Made by a program: the position numbers and the translations under genes
Notes under the pieces: generated by a model
The model's input: only the letters and a program-made list of their open reading frames with translations
Databases searched by the model: none
Told to the model about the DNA's origin: nothing
NCBI GenBank assembly: GCA_019096065.1
Contig: JAGUCH010000009.1
Location: 2,738,001 to 2,802,000, forward strand
From: Paracyclopina nana
Taxonomy: Eukaryota; Arthropoda; Copepoda; Cyclopoida; Cyclopettidae
DNA length: 64,000 bases
Direction: 5' to 3'
In this document: positions 23,637-35,695 of the stretch, piece by piece
How the letters are laid out: each line of letters begins with the position of its first letter
How positions within the stretch are numbered: position 1 is the stretch's first letter

Positions 23637-25575
23637 CCCAACCAAACAAATGATCCGTAGTTTATCAGTAGTAAACGGATCTGAAAATTAAAAGTGTTAA
23701 TTTTTAAAAAATATTCTCAAATATTTATTCTCCATGGTATTTAGTATACAGAAATGTAATTTTTACTTAAATATCATTTCAAACATAAGAGATATGATTT
23801 TTTTTTAAACTTGATTTTGCGTCATTTTGGCTCTTTGACAGACTCTTCTAATTTTTTAGGAAACCAATTTTTTTCAACTTATATCATGTTGCTAGGATCA
23901 AGCAAAGAAAAATAATTGATTTTTTTTTAATATTGTTAATTTTTTAAGTCAGTATTATTAAAGTATTAAATTAGGTTTTGACAGTTGTACTACTTATATA
24001 CTACTGTAAAATTTTTATCAGTAGTAGGAATAAATTTTATTTGCCATACATATATATATTAAATCAGTATTTAATCCATTTACTACTTATTTTGAAATCT
24101 GTTTTTTATCGGTATTCACGTTCAAGTTAATTAATAATTATTTGCGTATTATATCTGTAGGAAATCAGTCTGAACCTGATTTACTGCAGCAGTAGTAATT
24201 CAGTGAAGTGCAACTTTTCACTTGGCTGTCGCCACCAGTCTTATATCAGCAGATAACACATTATCTACTGCCACCTAACTTGGTAGTGCGCTTTTTCATC
24301 CTTGCTAAAAAATCTGTACTAAATCAGTTTGAAATCAGTCTGAACCGGATTTACTGCAGCAGTAGTAATTCGGTGAAGTGCAACTTTTCACATGGCTGTC
24401 GCCACCTGTCCTATATCGGCAGTTAATACATGATCTACTGCCACCTAACTTGGTAGTTCCCCAGTGCATCCTTGCTAAAAAATCTGTACTAAATCAGTTT
24501 GAAATCAGTCTGAACCGGATTTACTGCAGCAGTAGTAAATCAGTATTTTATCTGTTTTCATGAATTAAATTTAGTAAACTATTCAGAGATGGCGCTGCTT
24601 ACATTTCATTATATTGTGAAAATTCTCTTGTAAATAACTTTTATTGAGTTATAGATTTTGAAAAAAAGTATTAATAGCTTTTAGCTGTAAGTTTCTAAAT
24701 ATGCTTTTGAAAATGGCATTCATGCTTATTTCTGATTAAATAAGTAAAACTTCAAAAAAATCAAATGTATTTGTCAGGAAAGAAGGTATTGCCTTAAGTG
24801 CTTATAATTCAAATAACCATATAAATGATTACCAATCGTCTAGTCTGATGAATGGAACATGTTCACCTAAGTGGAGAATTGAGTCATCATATCTAAGGCA
24901 TGCAAAGTTCCTAATTGTGCGCTTTATTGAATGACTTAAATATATGTCATTGCAAATCTCCTTCAAAGAACACATAGATTTTCAGTAGTTTGGTGGCAGA
25001 AGTACTGAAATGAATACAGATATCCTGCTGTAGTTGGGTGTGGTGGAAATCAGCAGTTTCACCGTCAAACGCCGGATAAAGGAGGGGTAGAAATTCAGTA
25101 GTCTGGTGGCAGAAGTAGGAATTCAGATACAGATTTCCTGCTGTAGTTGGGTGTGGTGGAAATCAGCAGTTTTACTGTACACTACAGATAAAAAACAGTT
25201 TTAATATTGATAAAATACAGGCTCGCATTCACAAAAATCAGAAAAAAAAAATCAGGTGTTAATGTGTTGAAATCAAGTATTTGACAGATTAACTACTGAA
25301 TAAAATTTTATATTCTAAAATTAAAAGATTGTTAACTTGCCAATGAAACATTTTTTGAAAAAATTAACTACATATTTGGCATTGCTAGAGTGTGAGGAAG
25401 GCAATAATAATGATTAGAAATCTGTAACTTTAATTTTATAAATCAGTATTTTGAAAAGCTTATATTTTATGATATCGTTACAAATTAATCAGTAGTAAAC
25501 CGGGAAAATACGGATGATAATACTGGTAGTAAATCTGTATTAAATCAGTAGTTTTTTTTGTTTTGTTTGGTTGGG
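23637..25575. mobile_element. 1.9-kb TIR element with CCCAACCAAACAAA ends and internal tandem repeats
   Basis: The left end CCCAACCAAACAAA and the right end TTTGTTTGGTTGGG are inverted. The interior is built of 'cagtagtaaa' and 'aaatcagt' motifs. A unit of about 170 bp is repeated about twice at 24150-24540, containing 'gtgcaacttttcac' and 'gctgtcgccacc'. A unit of about 110 bp is repeated twice at 24980-25170, containing 'ggtggcagaagta' and 'gtagttgggtgtggtgg'. No transposase is seen. The terminus matches the element at 4577-5621. Confidence 0.6.
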
Positions 25576-27027
25576 CTGCGCTGCCTCAAAAATACTTTCA
25601 CCCATTTGTGGTTCAGCAGCACTCTTTTTTCCGGGAAAAAAACGACCCTTTGTTCACTTGACTTTGCTCAAAAATGTGGCTATAAATTAAGCCGTTGAAT
25701 TGAATCGCTTCCTTGATAGTGAGAAAAGAGGTCTTTCTTTGTTGGAAATAATTTTCTACGGTTTTCAAATTTTTTAAGTCCACATGTGATCCAGTCCCTT
25801 TAAGATAAGTGACGGTTCATCTACCAAGCCCAGCTATCAAGTTACTTCAGATTTTATTTCACTTATAGAAACACATTCAAAGTTGCTCATTTGAATATTT
25901 TTTAAGTTTCCAAAATGTAGCCATTAGCCAGCAGCAAAAATGTCTTCATAATTAATGGATGGAACACCAGGGTGGTTTTGTCAATTGGGCTTTGCTTACG
26001 GAGGCTCTGTTAGTAATGATTTTTGCCGCTAGGAGGAGCTAATGATAGCCCAGCTAATAGCAGCGTAGGCTAAGCAGGCTGAAAATTGAATTTCGATCTG
26101 TTTCTGTTTGCACCTGCTCCGCTACAAGCTCCCGATCTAAAAAAATTGAACCTCCGATCAATTTTTAAAGTCAACAGATCTGGTATATTTCAACTAATTT
26201 ACAAATATTTTAGTCTTCTAACTTTTTAAAAGTAAGATTTAATCCAGTTTTGTTGCCATTTTATAGGAACAGTGAGTAATAATTGTGTGCTTTGCATGAC
26301 AATTTGCCCAAGAAAAGCAAGCTTGATACACGGTGGCGCTTTCTGGCAAAGGCAGAAAATCTCTCGTTTCTTGACAAGAACGCCAAATATTTCGTTTTTA
26401 AAAGTCAAAAAGCCAAATGATAACGATTATGCGACGAACTAGTTGAAGCGACTTTGAAAAAGAATCGGAGGTTACTCCTAATGCCATCTTTTTTACCTTA
26501 TTGGGAAAAATGTAACTACACCGTGAGCAAAGCCCAATTGCTGGAATGCTCAGTTGAATTCTCGTAGAATTTCCTCTTTGTAAAGAGGGTCAAAAGTGAA
26601 TTAGGCTATTAAGTCAAGGGTGGTCGTTCTTGATGGCTACTGAAGCTAAGTATAAGGGTGGAGTTCAGCTATTATTATTATTTGCTTGCTGTTGTTGTTG
26701 TTTGACGAAAATTTCTCTCCAGGAGAAAATTAAAGCAAGATCTAGTCTAGCAGAACAAATTGAATCCTTTCAGATAGGAGAGTCTCTTGAGCAGGAAACA
26801 GTTGATGTGTCCACCACGCAAATTCATGCGTGAAATCCATGTCATAGTAATAAGCCTTTTCTTCCTCAGTATGCCGTTCACCTATCATGAAAAGTCTATC
26901 TTGAGGGCACTTGCAATTAAACGTTTAGATTTTTTGCAAAATACTGGTTTGTGAAAAACAAATCAAAGTCACTCGAAATATGGGCCGATTTCCAGTGCCC
27001 CTACAGCAGCTAAAATAATAATAACGT
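25576..27027. other. Non-coding intergenic stretch
   Basis: Short ORFs only. One 67-codon frame at 26630-26833 has a Leu/Cys-rich hydrophobic start, but no family was recognised. Confidence 0.35.
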
Positions 27028-27030
27028 AGT

Positions 27031-27190
27031 AGGGCGTTCTCATATTGGACTTTAGCTTGCCAAAACCTGATTTTGGTTAACCAAAAACTGGTTTTAGTCA
27101 AGCGCTATGTAGTGCCTACCTACCGAAAACAGGTTTTTGGTTAACCAAAATCAGGTTTTGGCAAGCTAAAGTCCAATATGAGAACGCCCT
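27031..27190. mobile_element. Near-perfect palindromic MITE, 160 bp, 3-bp AGT duplication
   Basis: Arms of about 65 bp pair almost perfectly from AGGGCGTTCTCATATTGG inward through TTTGGTTAACCAAAAAC. The loop includes AAGCGCTATG. AGT directly flanks both ends (27028-27030 and 27191-27193). A hairpin this intact indicates recent mobilisation or strong constraint. Confidence 0.85.
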
Positions 27191-27193
27191 AGT

Positions 27194-29431
27194 AAAACGA
27201 AGTCGCGAATGAAAATCAAGAACCCTACTAAAAGCATATCACCAGCTATGGGCGTAATGCATTTGAAATAGAAAGCAATTATCGAGATTCAGAAAAATGT
27301 ACGGCTAAGCCGGGGCGCGAACCACACTTCAGCCGATTTTGAAACCGGGTGCTGAGCCAGAGAGCTATCGATGCATTACATTTGTTTACGTATTTGTTTT
27401 CGAGGGAAACCAGCCAAACTGTGAGGCAAAGCTATTTTTCATAGATTTCTTTTATTTCTTTAAAAGAGATCAGTATATTTTAAGGTTGCGGAACCAGAGA
27501 AAAAGGCAATTCTCTATGTAGCTTGGATTTCCCAAATGGGAATGAAATGTAGTAATGTGATCACTTTATTTGTCAATGCAGGACTATAGGGGGAGAAATC
27601 TGGAAACCAGATCTGCGAGACCAAACAAATTGCCAGTAGTGTAAACTGGCAGGCAATAAGGGGTTGGTTTCAGCTAAATATCATGAGAAAATAATCTACC
27701 GTGATCCCATCATGTGAAATACCATGCATGAATTCCTATTGTCACTTTGTTGCAGCAACAACAACAACCCTACACAATTTGGGGGTGATTTGAAACAGTG
27801 ACAAAATGGTACAAATCCACGCATTTGAAATCCACGGCATTTGTACAAAATGGCTATTACTTTAAATAGCTCTTTTTTCTTTTAAAACAATTACAAATAG
27901 CTTAGCTTTTTTATATAATAGTATTTGGAGATGTTTAACAATTTTCGTTTAAAAACTTGGGGTTATATTTGCACTTCAGCTCTTACAGGAACCTACTTTA
28001 AATTCTCTACTTAGGCTTTGGGCAAAGCCCAGAGAGTCTTTGATCTCGCTCCCCTTTGCTTTAAAAGCTTGTTGGTATGTATTGATTTTTTGCGAAAAAA
28101 AGATCAGATCAAGCCCTAAAGGCCTTTATCACTTATTTTAGGCATGTACACATTTACAACAGGGAAAATGATGCAATAGCTCAGAAGCAGCAGATGTTTT
28201 GCAAGAAATTGCTCAGTTTATCAGCTGCTGGACCATTAGCTGAGAAAGTGGGTGAAATGCCCAGCAAAAAATTGTTTTTTATTGTATGTGCATCAGCCTG
28301 AATATAAATGGCCACTTGTGTTATAGTTGGTTTCAAGGTTGGTCTATTAATTCATTATTATTACAATAACTATGCTCAATTAGAAGTTTTCGCACAATAT
28401 TTTAAATTGCCTTTTTTCCTGTTTTCCATCTTTTGCAGCTGAAGACATCTCCAGAAGAAAATTGCAAGGGAATTCATCATAATTATCATCTGCTGCTGTG
28501 GGGTCTGGTTTCCTTGACAAAGCTTGTGAAATCCGATTATTAAATGTAGCAAAAACACACTTTTTAAGTGCCCTAATTCAAAACACTCCAAGCTTCTTTA
28601 TTGAAGTATCAGAAACTTGACAGGATTAGGCCTCCAAATGAAACCAGAAAAAAAGCATTGAAAAATGGAGGAAAGTGCTTAGGAAATTTGCAAGTCTGTG
28701 TAGCAGGCTGGATTTTGTGCCTTTTTATTTACATTTTTACAGTAGCAATTAACCAAAATATCGACCATATGATAAGCAGCTGAACACTGGCAATTACTTC
28801 AGTGGAAAAACAAAAAGCTTTCTCTCGCTAGCTTATTGATATTTAGTTATTCAGGAAAATTGGGAAAACAAATATGTAGTATACATATAAACAAACCCAA
28901 ATAACTTCCGGCCAAGCTACTATATACACCTGTCCATTGTGTGATGATCATGGTTTTTCGCAGGAAGAAAGTTTAAATGGCTCTTTGTTTTCCCGGAAAA
29001 CTCTCCCCTTGAAAATTAATGCACAGGATATGGCCAATTTAGAGTTGGAGAGCATAATCACTATTATTGCTGGTCTCCCAAAGCTTCCATGATATTTTGT
29101 ATGCTGAGTGAAAAACCAGCTAAAAATGTGATGACAGCGGCAGCAAAAGTGGAGAAATACAGAATTTTACAACTCCAAAAATGACGTAAGATTGAAAAAA
29201 AGCTTTATTGATCTGCTCCCAATTTTGGCCTCACTTTGATGTATCTTCAAACTGTAACTTTTTAAAGCTTTTTAGAAAGAAGCCAGCCCAAAATATTCTT
29301 TTCTTGTTGAAATGGAAACAAGGAAGTATCTTAGGCCCCGCTTAAATGATACATTAATTATGGTAAATTGATATTTCTTTGATTTTGCATTTTAGGCGCC
29401 GAAATAAGCTTCATATCGATCAATCAATAAA
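27194..29431. other. Non-coding intergenic stretch
   Basis: Apart from a tRNA-like segment at its left edge, I see no coding or structured sequence that I can support. Confidence 0.4.
27304..27377 (-). repeat. tRNA-like sequence
   Basis: Minus strand: the A-box-like TAGCTCTCTGGCTCAGC and B-box-like GTGGTTCGCGCCCC are at tRNA spacing. The anticodon-like stem CCGG/TCGG has a TTTCAAA loop, as in the copy at 5192-5262. It is likely a tRNA-derived repeat, with no intact acceptor stem seen. Confidence 0.35.
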
Positions 29432-31789
29432 TCAACGCGACGCAACTCGGATGAGATTAATGGAATCTTGCAAGACTTTCAAAAAAGCTGGAATGCTTCC
29501 ACCCAAAAGAAGACCAAAATATCCTCCAAAGTCTCCAATAAAGTTGTTCCAGTCATACACATAAACTTCGCGTTCGACGACAATCTTCAAAAGAAAAATA
29601 TTCTATGTAGATGAAACATGCTGCAGTACAATTGCGAAATGCTCGCCTCAAGCTTTCATTAATGCCAAATCCTATATAGATGGCGCAGCACTCGTACACA
29701 AAGGGCTCTTCAGATCAAAATGACGTCATAATTTGGGCGCGAACAAAAGCGGGCCGGCGTTTCAACCTAGTACATTGTATGTGTTAATTGATGACAGATA
29801 CCGCAATGGGCCATTTGATTCCGAAAAAAGCCCACAAACAGAGTTATTTCAGGATGCAACTAGCGCCATCTGACCCAACTTTGTAGCATTAATCTAAGCT
29901 CAAGACAAGCTTTTCGCAATTGAATTACATCTTGTTTGAAGCCAAATAATCTAATAATGACCGATGTCGATATCCCACTTTTGATCAAATTGTCATAGAA
30001 GAATTTCCTTTCCCTGATCCAATTTTGGCAATTCCGTTTCAAGCTGAGCAAAAATGACTCATCACTGAAATTACTCATGAATTCTAAGTAGAGCAAGAAT
30101 TCATGCTTTGTTTTGCAAACCTCACGGCCTAAAATTAGAGGAACAACTTTTTATTTTCTCGGTGCTAAGTTGACCAATCCAGTGTTTTTTGTATACCTTG
30201 TACTTTTTCATGCCAAGGCAAGCTGCAGTTAAGTTTTTGACGCACTAGTTTCTCGAAATGATCTTGAAAATTCAGCTTATTTTTTTCATCACATTTTTGG
30301 CCATTTATTTTAATTGCATTGTGCTCAATCAATTCTGTATCCTTTGAAAAAAATAAGAGTTTAGCTGAGTTTTAAGAAATTAAGCATGCAAACACCATCT
30401 TGATTTACCATCATTACTTCCAAGGTATGGTTGGTTTTTAGCTTGAAATGGTGAATTTTGCTAAAATCAAAGTGTCTCAATTCAGCAAAAGATTCATGCT
30501 TTTCGTGGATTTCGAGCAAAAACTGAGCATACTTCCCATCATAGTTCACAATAATTGTGATCTGAAACTGTCAAAATAATGGAGACGTAAAGTAAATAAA
30601 TAGGGCATTTTACCATGTTATGGTTGAGGTGAACATCAGCTGGTGGGTGAAATGAAACGCAAGGAATGCAACCATTTTCGCTGTGATATCTGCACATTTT
30701 TCTGCGTTCAACATCATTCCTGCATAATATCTATTTATATATGTAAACAATTTATAAAACAAGCTAATAAAATAGCTGAGCAAATTTTGTAAAGTAAAAA
30801 GAGCTCAGACATTTTGTAAGCCTGTTTTATAATTTGTTTACATATATATACGATTTTATATGATGGAAAGTAATTTTCAAATGCTAATGAAGTTACCAGA
30901 CCAGGCAATCTTGACTTAGCATTTGATCCATTACTTCGAGGGCTTGGGTTGAGAGGCCCTCAGTAGTGCAAGAGTAGCCGAAAGTGTTAATGAATCACTT
31001 AAAAAGTGTGCAGTTTGAATTTGGCACTTTTTGAAGCTAAAAGATGTGTTAGATCAAGTTTTGTCTGGTATCTCAGATAGAGCCTCAACTCCTCTGCTAA
31101 GCTCAGCTTAGAAGAAGAATAAAAAGGAATTCTAACAACAATTTTTTCTTTCTGTATTGGTAGCTCAGTCAGTAGAGCGTCGGACTCCTACTCTTGATGA
31201 TCAGGGTTCGATCCCCATGCAGGCACTTTTTCTCCTTTTTTCTGCAAATGGGATTTACTTCTTGGACAATATCTAGTCAAACAGAGGAGCAACACACCTT
31301 ATAAAATACTTTATAATGTGTGTCACTTGATAAAGTAAAACGTCTGAGCCTTTATATATGTGTAGTTATATGAACTGAGTCGAATTGGTAAACTGAATTA
31401 TACATGCGAAAATTACTTTCCATCATATGAAAAAAATTTACTGACTTGAAATTGCTGAAACCTAGTATTTTTGTTCCACACGTGGAATAATATCCTTCTC
31501 ACCTATACTCATCGTTCACTTTAAGGCTCACATCCAAAGGCAATTGATTAGCTGACGAATCGCCGAAAATATCCAAATAATTATCACCATCTATGAGATG
31601 TGTGTAGTGCCTCCATGGGCAAATTGTGAACGAGGGGCAAGAAATATTCACACTTTTCCTCTTGGCAAAAACGACCCTCGTTTCTTCTTGGTTCAGCTTC
31701 CTGATTGAATTTTGGGCAATTATCAAAAAAGAGAGCACCAAAATGGCCAGATTAAAGTATTGGAAGGCTTTCCAAGTGTTGAGGAACAT
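29432..31789 (-). CDS. Compact DEG/ENaC-family cation channel subunit, 347 aa
   Basis: Six exons on the minus strand, 31789-31503, 30719-30614, 30561-30409, 30341-30197, 30128-29929 and 29584-29432, join in frame with GT/AG borders. TM1 is at residues about 10-28. It is followed by SCPSFTICPW, the post-TM1 'FPxxTxC'-type motif, then by paired extracellular cysteines and LNCSLPWH. The last exon has YDWNNFIGDFGGYFGLLLGG, the pre-TM2/TM2 signature of degenerin/epithelial sodium channels, including the G-x-x-x-G selectivity region. Members form trimeric amiloride-sensitive channels in the plasma membrane. At 347 aa it is shorter than the usual 450-650 aa. The extracellular domain is reduced and both cytoplasmic tails are minimal. 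Arthropod pickpocket subunits are the nearest named group. Confidence 0.85.
30733..31435. repeat. Nested inverted repeats in ENaC intron 1
   Basis: Two inverted pairs are visible. TATATATGTAAACAATTTATAAAACA near 30735 is matched inverted near 30823-30850. ATATGATGGAAAGTAATTTT near 30857 is matched inverted by AAAATTACTTTCCATCATAT near 31414-31433. A tRNA-like sequence (31158-31226) lies between the second pair. This looks like a composite non-autonomous insertion within the intron. Confidence 0.55.
31158..31226 (+). tRNA. tRNA-like sequence with CCU anticodon loop, probable pseudogene
   Basis: The A-box TGGTAGCTCAGTCAGTAGAGC and the B-box GGTTCGATCCC are both strong. The anticodon loop reads CTCCTAC, giving CCU (Arg). 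The anticodon stem has a mismatch and the 5' acceptor half does not pair well with the 3' half, so it is probably not a working tRNA. It lies between inverted repeats in an intron, which also favours a retroposed copy. Confidence 0.3.
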
Positions 31790-32369
31790 GTCTTAAAAAT
31801 TGATCCAACTCTTTCGAGGTGCATTCGTGGGTGTAGTCATTTTTTGAGACAACAAGCACTCAAGCACTCAGCGTGCTGAGAGAGAGCATTGTCTGCTGAA
31901 TTTTCATATGTGGAAATGACAAAAACCAAAGTTAAGGACTCGAAGCCATATTGAAAAGATATGTAGACGAATGGTAATCATGCTTTTTAAACAAACGGTA
32001 TAATACGTTCTGCTTAATTTTGAATATCTTCACCTTGATGTGCATATTGAATATAGCAAATGAAAAAGGCAAATAGTAGTTAGCTATTGTTGTCAACACT
32101 GAGTAAATACCACTAAGCGTGCTGAGGGAGAGCACAGCCCTCTAAATGTAAGAAAAGCTAGAGTAGAAAATTTCAAAGAAAGGTTGCGTGAGGTAAAATA
32201 AACACGTTGCCTTAGGAACATGTTCAGCAAAAAGTTTCATGTAAGTATTTTAAAGAGGCATTTTTTGTAATTGCTTCTTTATTGTCAAGTCAGTTATCAA
32301 TGTTAGTTTCCTGAGGAGAACCAGACAAATCTGGTACAAATGCAATTTTACTCTTCAGCTCCTCCAAAG
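31790..32369. other. 5' flank of the ENaC-like gene
   Basis: Contains two copies of a motif reading about 'actmagcgtgctgagrgagagca' (near 31877 and 32112). No other feature was recognised. Confidence 0.35.
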
Positions 32370-32371
32370 AG

Positions 32372-32480
32372 CAGCATATCATGGCAGTGGCCAGATATCC
32401 AGCGCACAGAATCCCCGAAATTGGCTCGCCCGCAACCAAGCTGGGCAAGTGCAACAAAAAACTCAGATCGCGCCCTGCCT
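32372..32480 (+). pseudogene. Fragment of nuclease last exon, inverted copy
   Basis: Translates in one frame as an AVARYPAHRIPEIGSP...KCNKKLRSR segment, the same sequence as in the last exon of the nuclease gene at 38052-39748, on the opposite strand. Upstream similarity fades within about 25 bases. There are no other nuclease exons on this side, so it is an isolated gene fragment at the outer left end of the foldback structure. Confidence 0.7.
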
Positions 32481-32499
32481 ATCCTTGCGCACCCTCTTT

Positions 32500-33790
32500 T
32501 AAGCGCATTTATACCGGCTGGTCAGGAAAAAACTTTTTTCTTGCTAAAATACTTGTCCTCATGTGCTCAGGGGGTCAATGACCTGTTTAAATTCTCGCGC
32601 GCCCTCATTTCAGTGCTTTAATGCCGGCCCGCCAGGAAAAAACTTTTTTCTTGCCAAATTACTTGTCCTCATGTGCTCAGGGGGTCAATGACCTGTTTAA
32701 ATTCTCGCGCGCCCTCATTTCAGCGCTTTAATGCCGGCCTGCCAGGAAAAAACTTTTTTCTAGCCAAATTTCTTGTCCTCATGTGCTCAGGGGGTCAATG
32801 ACCTGTTTAAATTCTCGCGCGCCCTCATTTCAGCGCTTTAATGCCGGCCCGCCAGGAAAAAACTTTTTTCTTGCCAAATTACTTGTCCTCATGTGCTCAG
32901 GGGGTCAATGACCTGTTTAAATTCTCGCGCGCCCTCATTTCAGTGCTTTAATGCCGGCCCGCCAGGAAAAAACTTTTTTCTTGCCAAATTACTTGTCCTC
33001 ATGTGCTCAGGGGGTCAATGACCTGTTTAAATTCTCGCGCGCCCTCATTTCAGCGCTTTAATGCCGGCCTGCCAGGAAAAAACTTTTTTCTAGCCAAATT
33101 TCTTGTCCTCATGTGCTCAGGGGGTCAATGACCTGTTTAAATTCTCGCGCGCCCTCATTTCAGCGCTTTAATGCCGGCCCGCCAGGAAAAAACTTTTTTC
33201 TTGCCAAATTACTTGTCCTCATGTGCTCAGGGGGTCAATGACCTGTTTAAATTCTCGCGCGCCCTCATTTCAGCGCTTTAATGCCGGCCTGCCAGGAAAA
33301 AACTTTTTTCTAGCCAAATTACTTGTCCTCATGTGCTCAGGGGGTCAATGACCTGTTTAAATTCTCTGGCGGGGTCAATGACCTGTTTAAATTCTCGCGC
33401 GCCCTCATTTCAGCGCTTTAATGCCGGCCCGCCAGGAAAAATCTTTTTTCTAGCCAAATTTCTTGTCCTCATGTGCTCAGGGGGTTAATGACCTGATTTA
33501 ATTCTCCGGCGGGGTCAATGACCTGTTTAAATTCTCGCGCGCCTTCTATTCAGCTCTTTCATGCCAGCCCGCCAGGAAAAAACTTTTTTCTAGCCAAATT
33601 TCTTGTCCTCAGGTGCTCAGGGGGTCAATGACCTGTTTGAATTCTCGCGCGCCCTCATTTAAGCGCTTATATACTGGCCTGCCAGAAAAACTTTTTTCTT
33701 GCTACAAAACTTGTCCTCATGTGCTCAGGGGGTCAATGACCTGTTAAAATTATCATGCGCCCTCACAAAAGCGATTAAATGCCAGCCAAT
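32500..33790 (+). repeat. Tandem array 1, left arm, 110-bp unit
   Basis: About eleven copies. Clean copies start (at 'acctgtttaa') at 32581, 32691, 32801, 32911 and so on, spaced 110 bp. Units contain TTCTCGCGCGCCC, GCCGGCC(C/T)GCCAGG and CTCAGGGGGTCAATG. Near 33360-33540 the array is irregular, with partial 30-bp insert units. The GC-rich CGCGCG and GGCCGG segments contrast with the AT-rich surroundings. Confidence 0.9.
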
Positions 33791-33829
33791 CTGTTTTGAG
33801 AAGCGTCAGTTGCTTACTACTAAGCTTTT

Positions 33830-35695
33830 CAATTTTTCTTGCTTCAAATTAACAGCTGTCATTGAATTTTTGACTCACAATTGACCAAGTCATGAATTTT
33901 GCGCATTCTTAGCAGTTATGGAGTAGCATAATGCGATGTGCAAGTTTTCGCATTTGTAAATTCAAAATGAGTCAAAAGTTTGACTTTGCCTCACATTATG
34001 AGTCAAGTTGCCTCAAATAAACAGCTGTCATTGAATTGTTGACTCACAATTGGCCAAGTCAAGAATTTTGCGCATTCTTAGCAGTTATGGAGTAGCATAA
34101 TGCGATGTGCAAGTTTTCGCATTTGTAAATTCAAAATGAGTCAAAAGTTTGACTTTGCCTCACATTATGAGTCAAGTTGCCTCAAATAAACAGCTGTCAT
34201 TGAATTGTTGACTCACAATTGGCCAAGTCAAGAATTTCGCGCATTCTTAGCAGTTATGGAGCAGCATAATGCGATGCGCAAGTTTTCGCATTTATAAATT
34301 CAAAATAAAACAAAAGTTTGACTTTGCCTCACATTATGAGTCAAGTTGCCTCAAATTAACAGCTGTCATTGAATTTTTGACTCACAATTGACCAAGTCAA
34401 GAATTTCGCGCATTCTTAGCAGTTATGGAGCAGCATAATGCGATGCGCAAGTTTTCGCAATTGCAAATTCAAAATGAGTCAAAAGTTTGACTTTGCCTCA
34501 CATTATGAGTCAAGTTGCCTCAAATAAACAGCTGTCATTGAATTTTTGACTCACAATTGACCGAGTCAAGAATTTCGCGCATTCTTAGCATTTATGGAGT
34601 AGTAGAACGCGATGTGCAAGTTTTTGCATTTGCGAATTCAAAATGAGGCAAAAGTTTGACTTTGCCTCACATTATGAGTCAAGTTGCCTCAAATTAACAG
34701 CTGTCATTGAATTTTTGACTCACAATTGACCGAGTCAAGAATTTCGCGCATTCTTAGCATTTATGGAGTAGTAGAACGCGATGTGCAAGTTTTTGCATTT
34801 GCGAATTCAAAATGAGGCAAAAGTTTGACTTTGCCTCACATTATGAGTCAAGTTGCCTCAAATTAACAGCTGTCATTGAATTTTTGACTCACAATTGGCC
34901 AAGTCAAGAATTTCGCACATTCTTAGCATTTATGGAGTAGTAGAACGCGATGTGCAAGTTTTTGCATTTGCGAATTCAAAATGAGGCAAAAGTTTGACTT
35001 TGCCTCACATTATGAGTCAAGTTGCCTCAAATAAACAGCTGTCATTGAATTTTTGACTCACAATTGACCGAGTCAAGAATTTCGCGCATTCTTAGCATTT
35101 ATGGAGTAGTAGAACGCGATGTGCAAGTTTTTGCATTTGCGAATTCAAAATGAGGCAAAAGTTTGACTTTGCCTCACATTATGAGTCAAGTTGCCTCAAA
35201 TTAACAGCTGTCATTGAATTTTTGACTCACAATTGACCGAGTCAAGAATTTCGCGCATTCTTAGCATTTATGGAGTAGTAGAACGCGATGTGCAAGTTTT
35301 TGCATTTGCGAATTCAAAATGAGGCAAAAGTTTGACTTTGCCTCACATTATGAGTCAAGTTGCCTCAAATAAACAGCTGTCATTGAATTGTTGACTCACA
35401 ATTGGCCAAGTCAAGAATTTCGCACATTCTTAGCAGTTATGGAGTAGTATAACGCGATGCGCAAGTTTCAAATTGCAATTGCAATTCAAAATGAGTCAAA
35501 ACTATGGCTTAGTCTTTCGCAAGTTTTGTATTGTCACGCTATTTAAATAGCTCATAGCATAAAATGTATTTAAATAGCCTCTGAACGTACTTAAATAGCT
35601 GCTATTTAAATACGTTTTATGTTATGAGCTATTTTTAAAAATCGCGTGACTCTACAAAGCTTGCGAAAGACTAAGCCTATGAGTCAAGTTGCCCA
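33830..35695 (+). repeat. Tandem array 2, about 169-bp unit
   Basis: About ten copies, each with AACAGCTGTCATTGAATT, GACTCACAATTG, GCATTCTTAGCA and TTTGACTTTGCCTCACATTATGAGTC. Two sequence variants alternate: one has 'gagtagcataatgcg', the other 'gagtagtagaacgcg'. The last copy is interrupted by a nested MITE and resumes after it. Confidence 0.9.
35506..35677. mobile_element. MITE nested in tandem array 2, 3-bp TAT duplication
   Basis: Ends GGCTTAGTCTTTCGCAAG and CTTGCGAAAGACTAAGCC are exact inverted copies. The interior has several TATTTAAATA motifs that extend the palindrome. TAT flanks both sides (35503-35505 and 35678-35680), and the host repeat resumes directly after it. This fixes the order of events: array first, MITE later. 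Confidence 0.9.

Noticed and set aside
24208-24563. Two overlapping ORFs with similar proteins beginning MQLFTWLSPPVLY
   Set aside because: They are the same tandem repeat unit translated twice within the CCCAACCA element, with no conserved domain.
26630-26833. 67-codon ORF with a hydrophobic Leu/Cys start as a small secreted protein
   Set aside because: The hydrophobic part derives from a simple TTATTATTATT/TGTTGTTG repeat and no other support exists.
32340-33884. Several ORFs repeating an NLSSCAQGVNDL-type peptide
   Set aside because: They are translations of the 110-bp tandem unit, apart from the nuclease-derived piece at 32372-32480.
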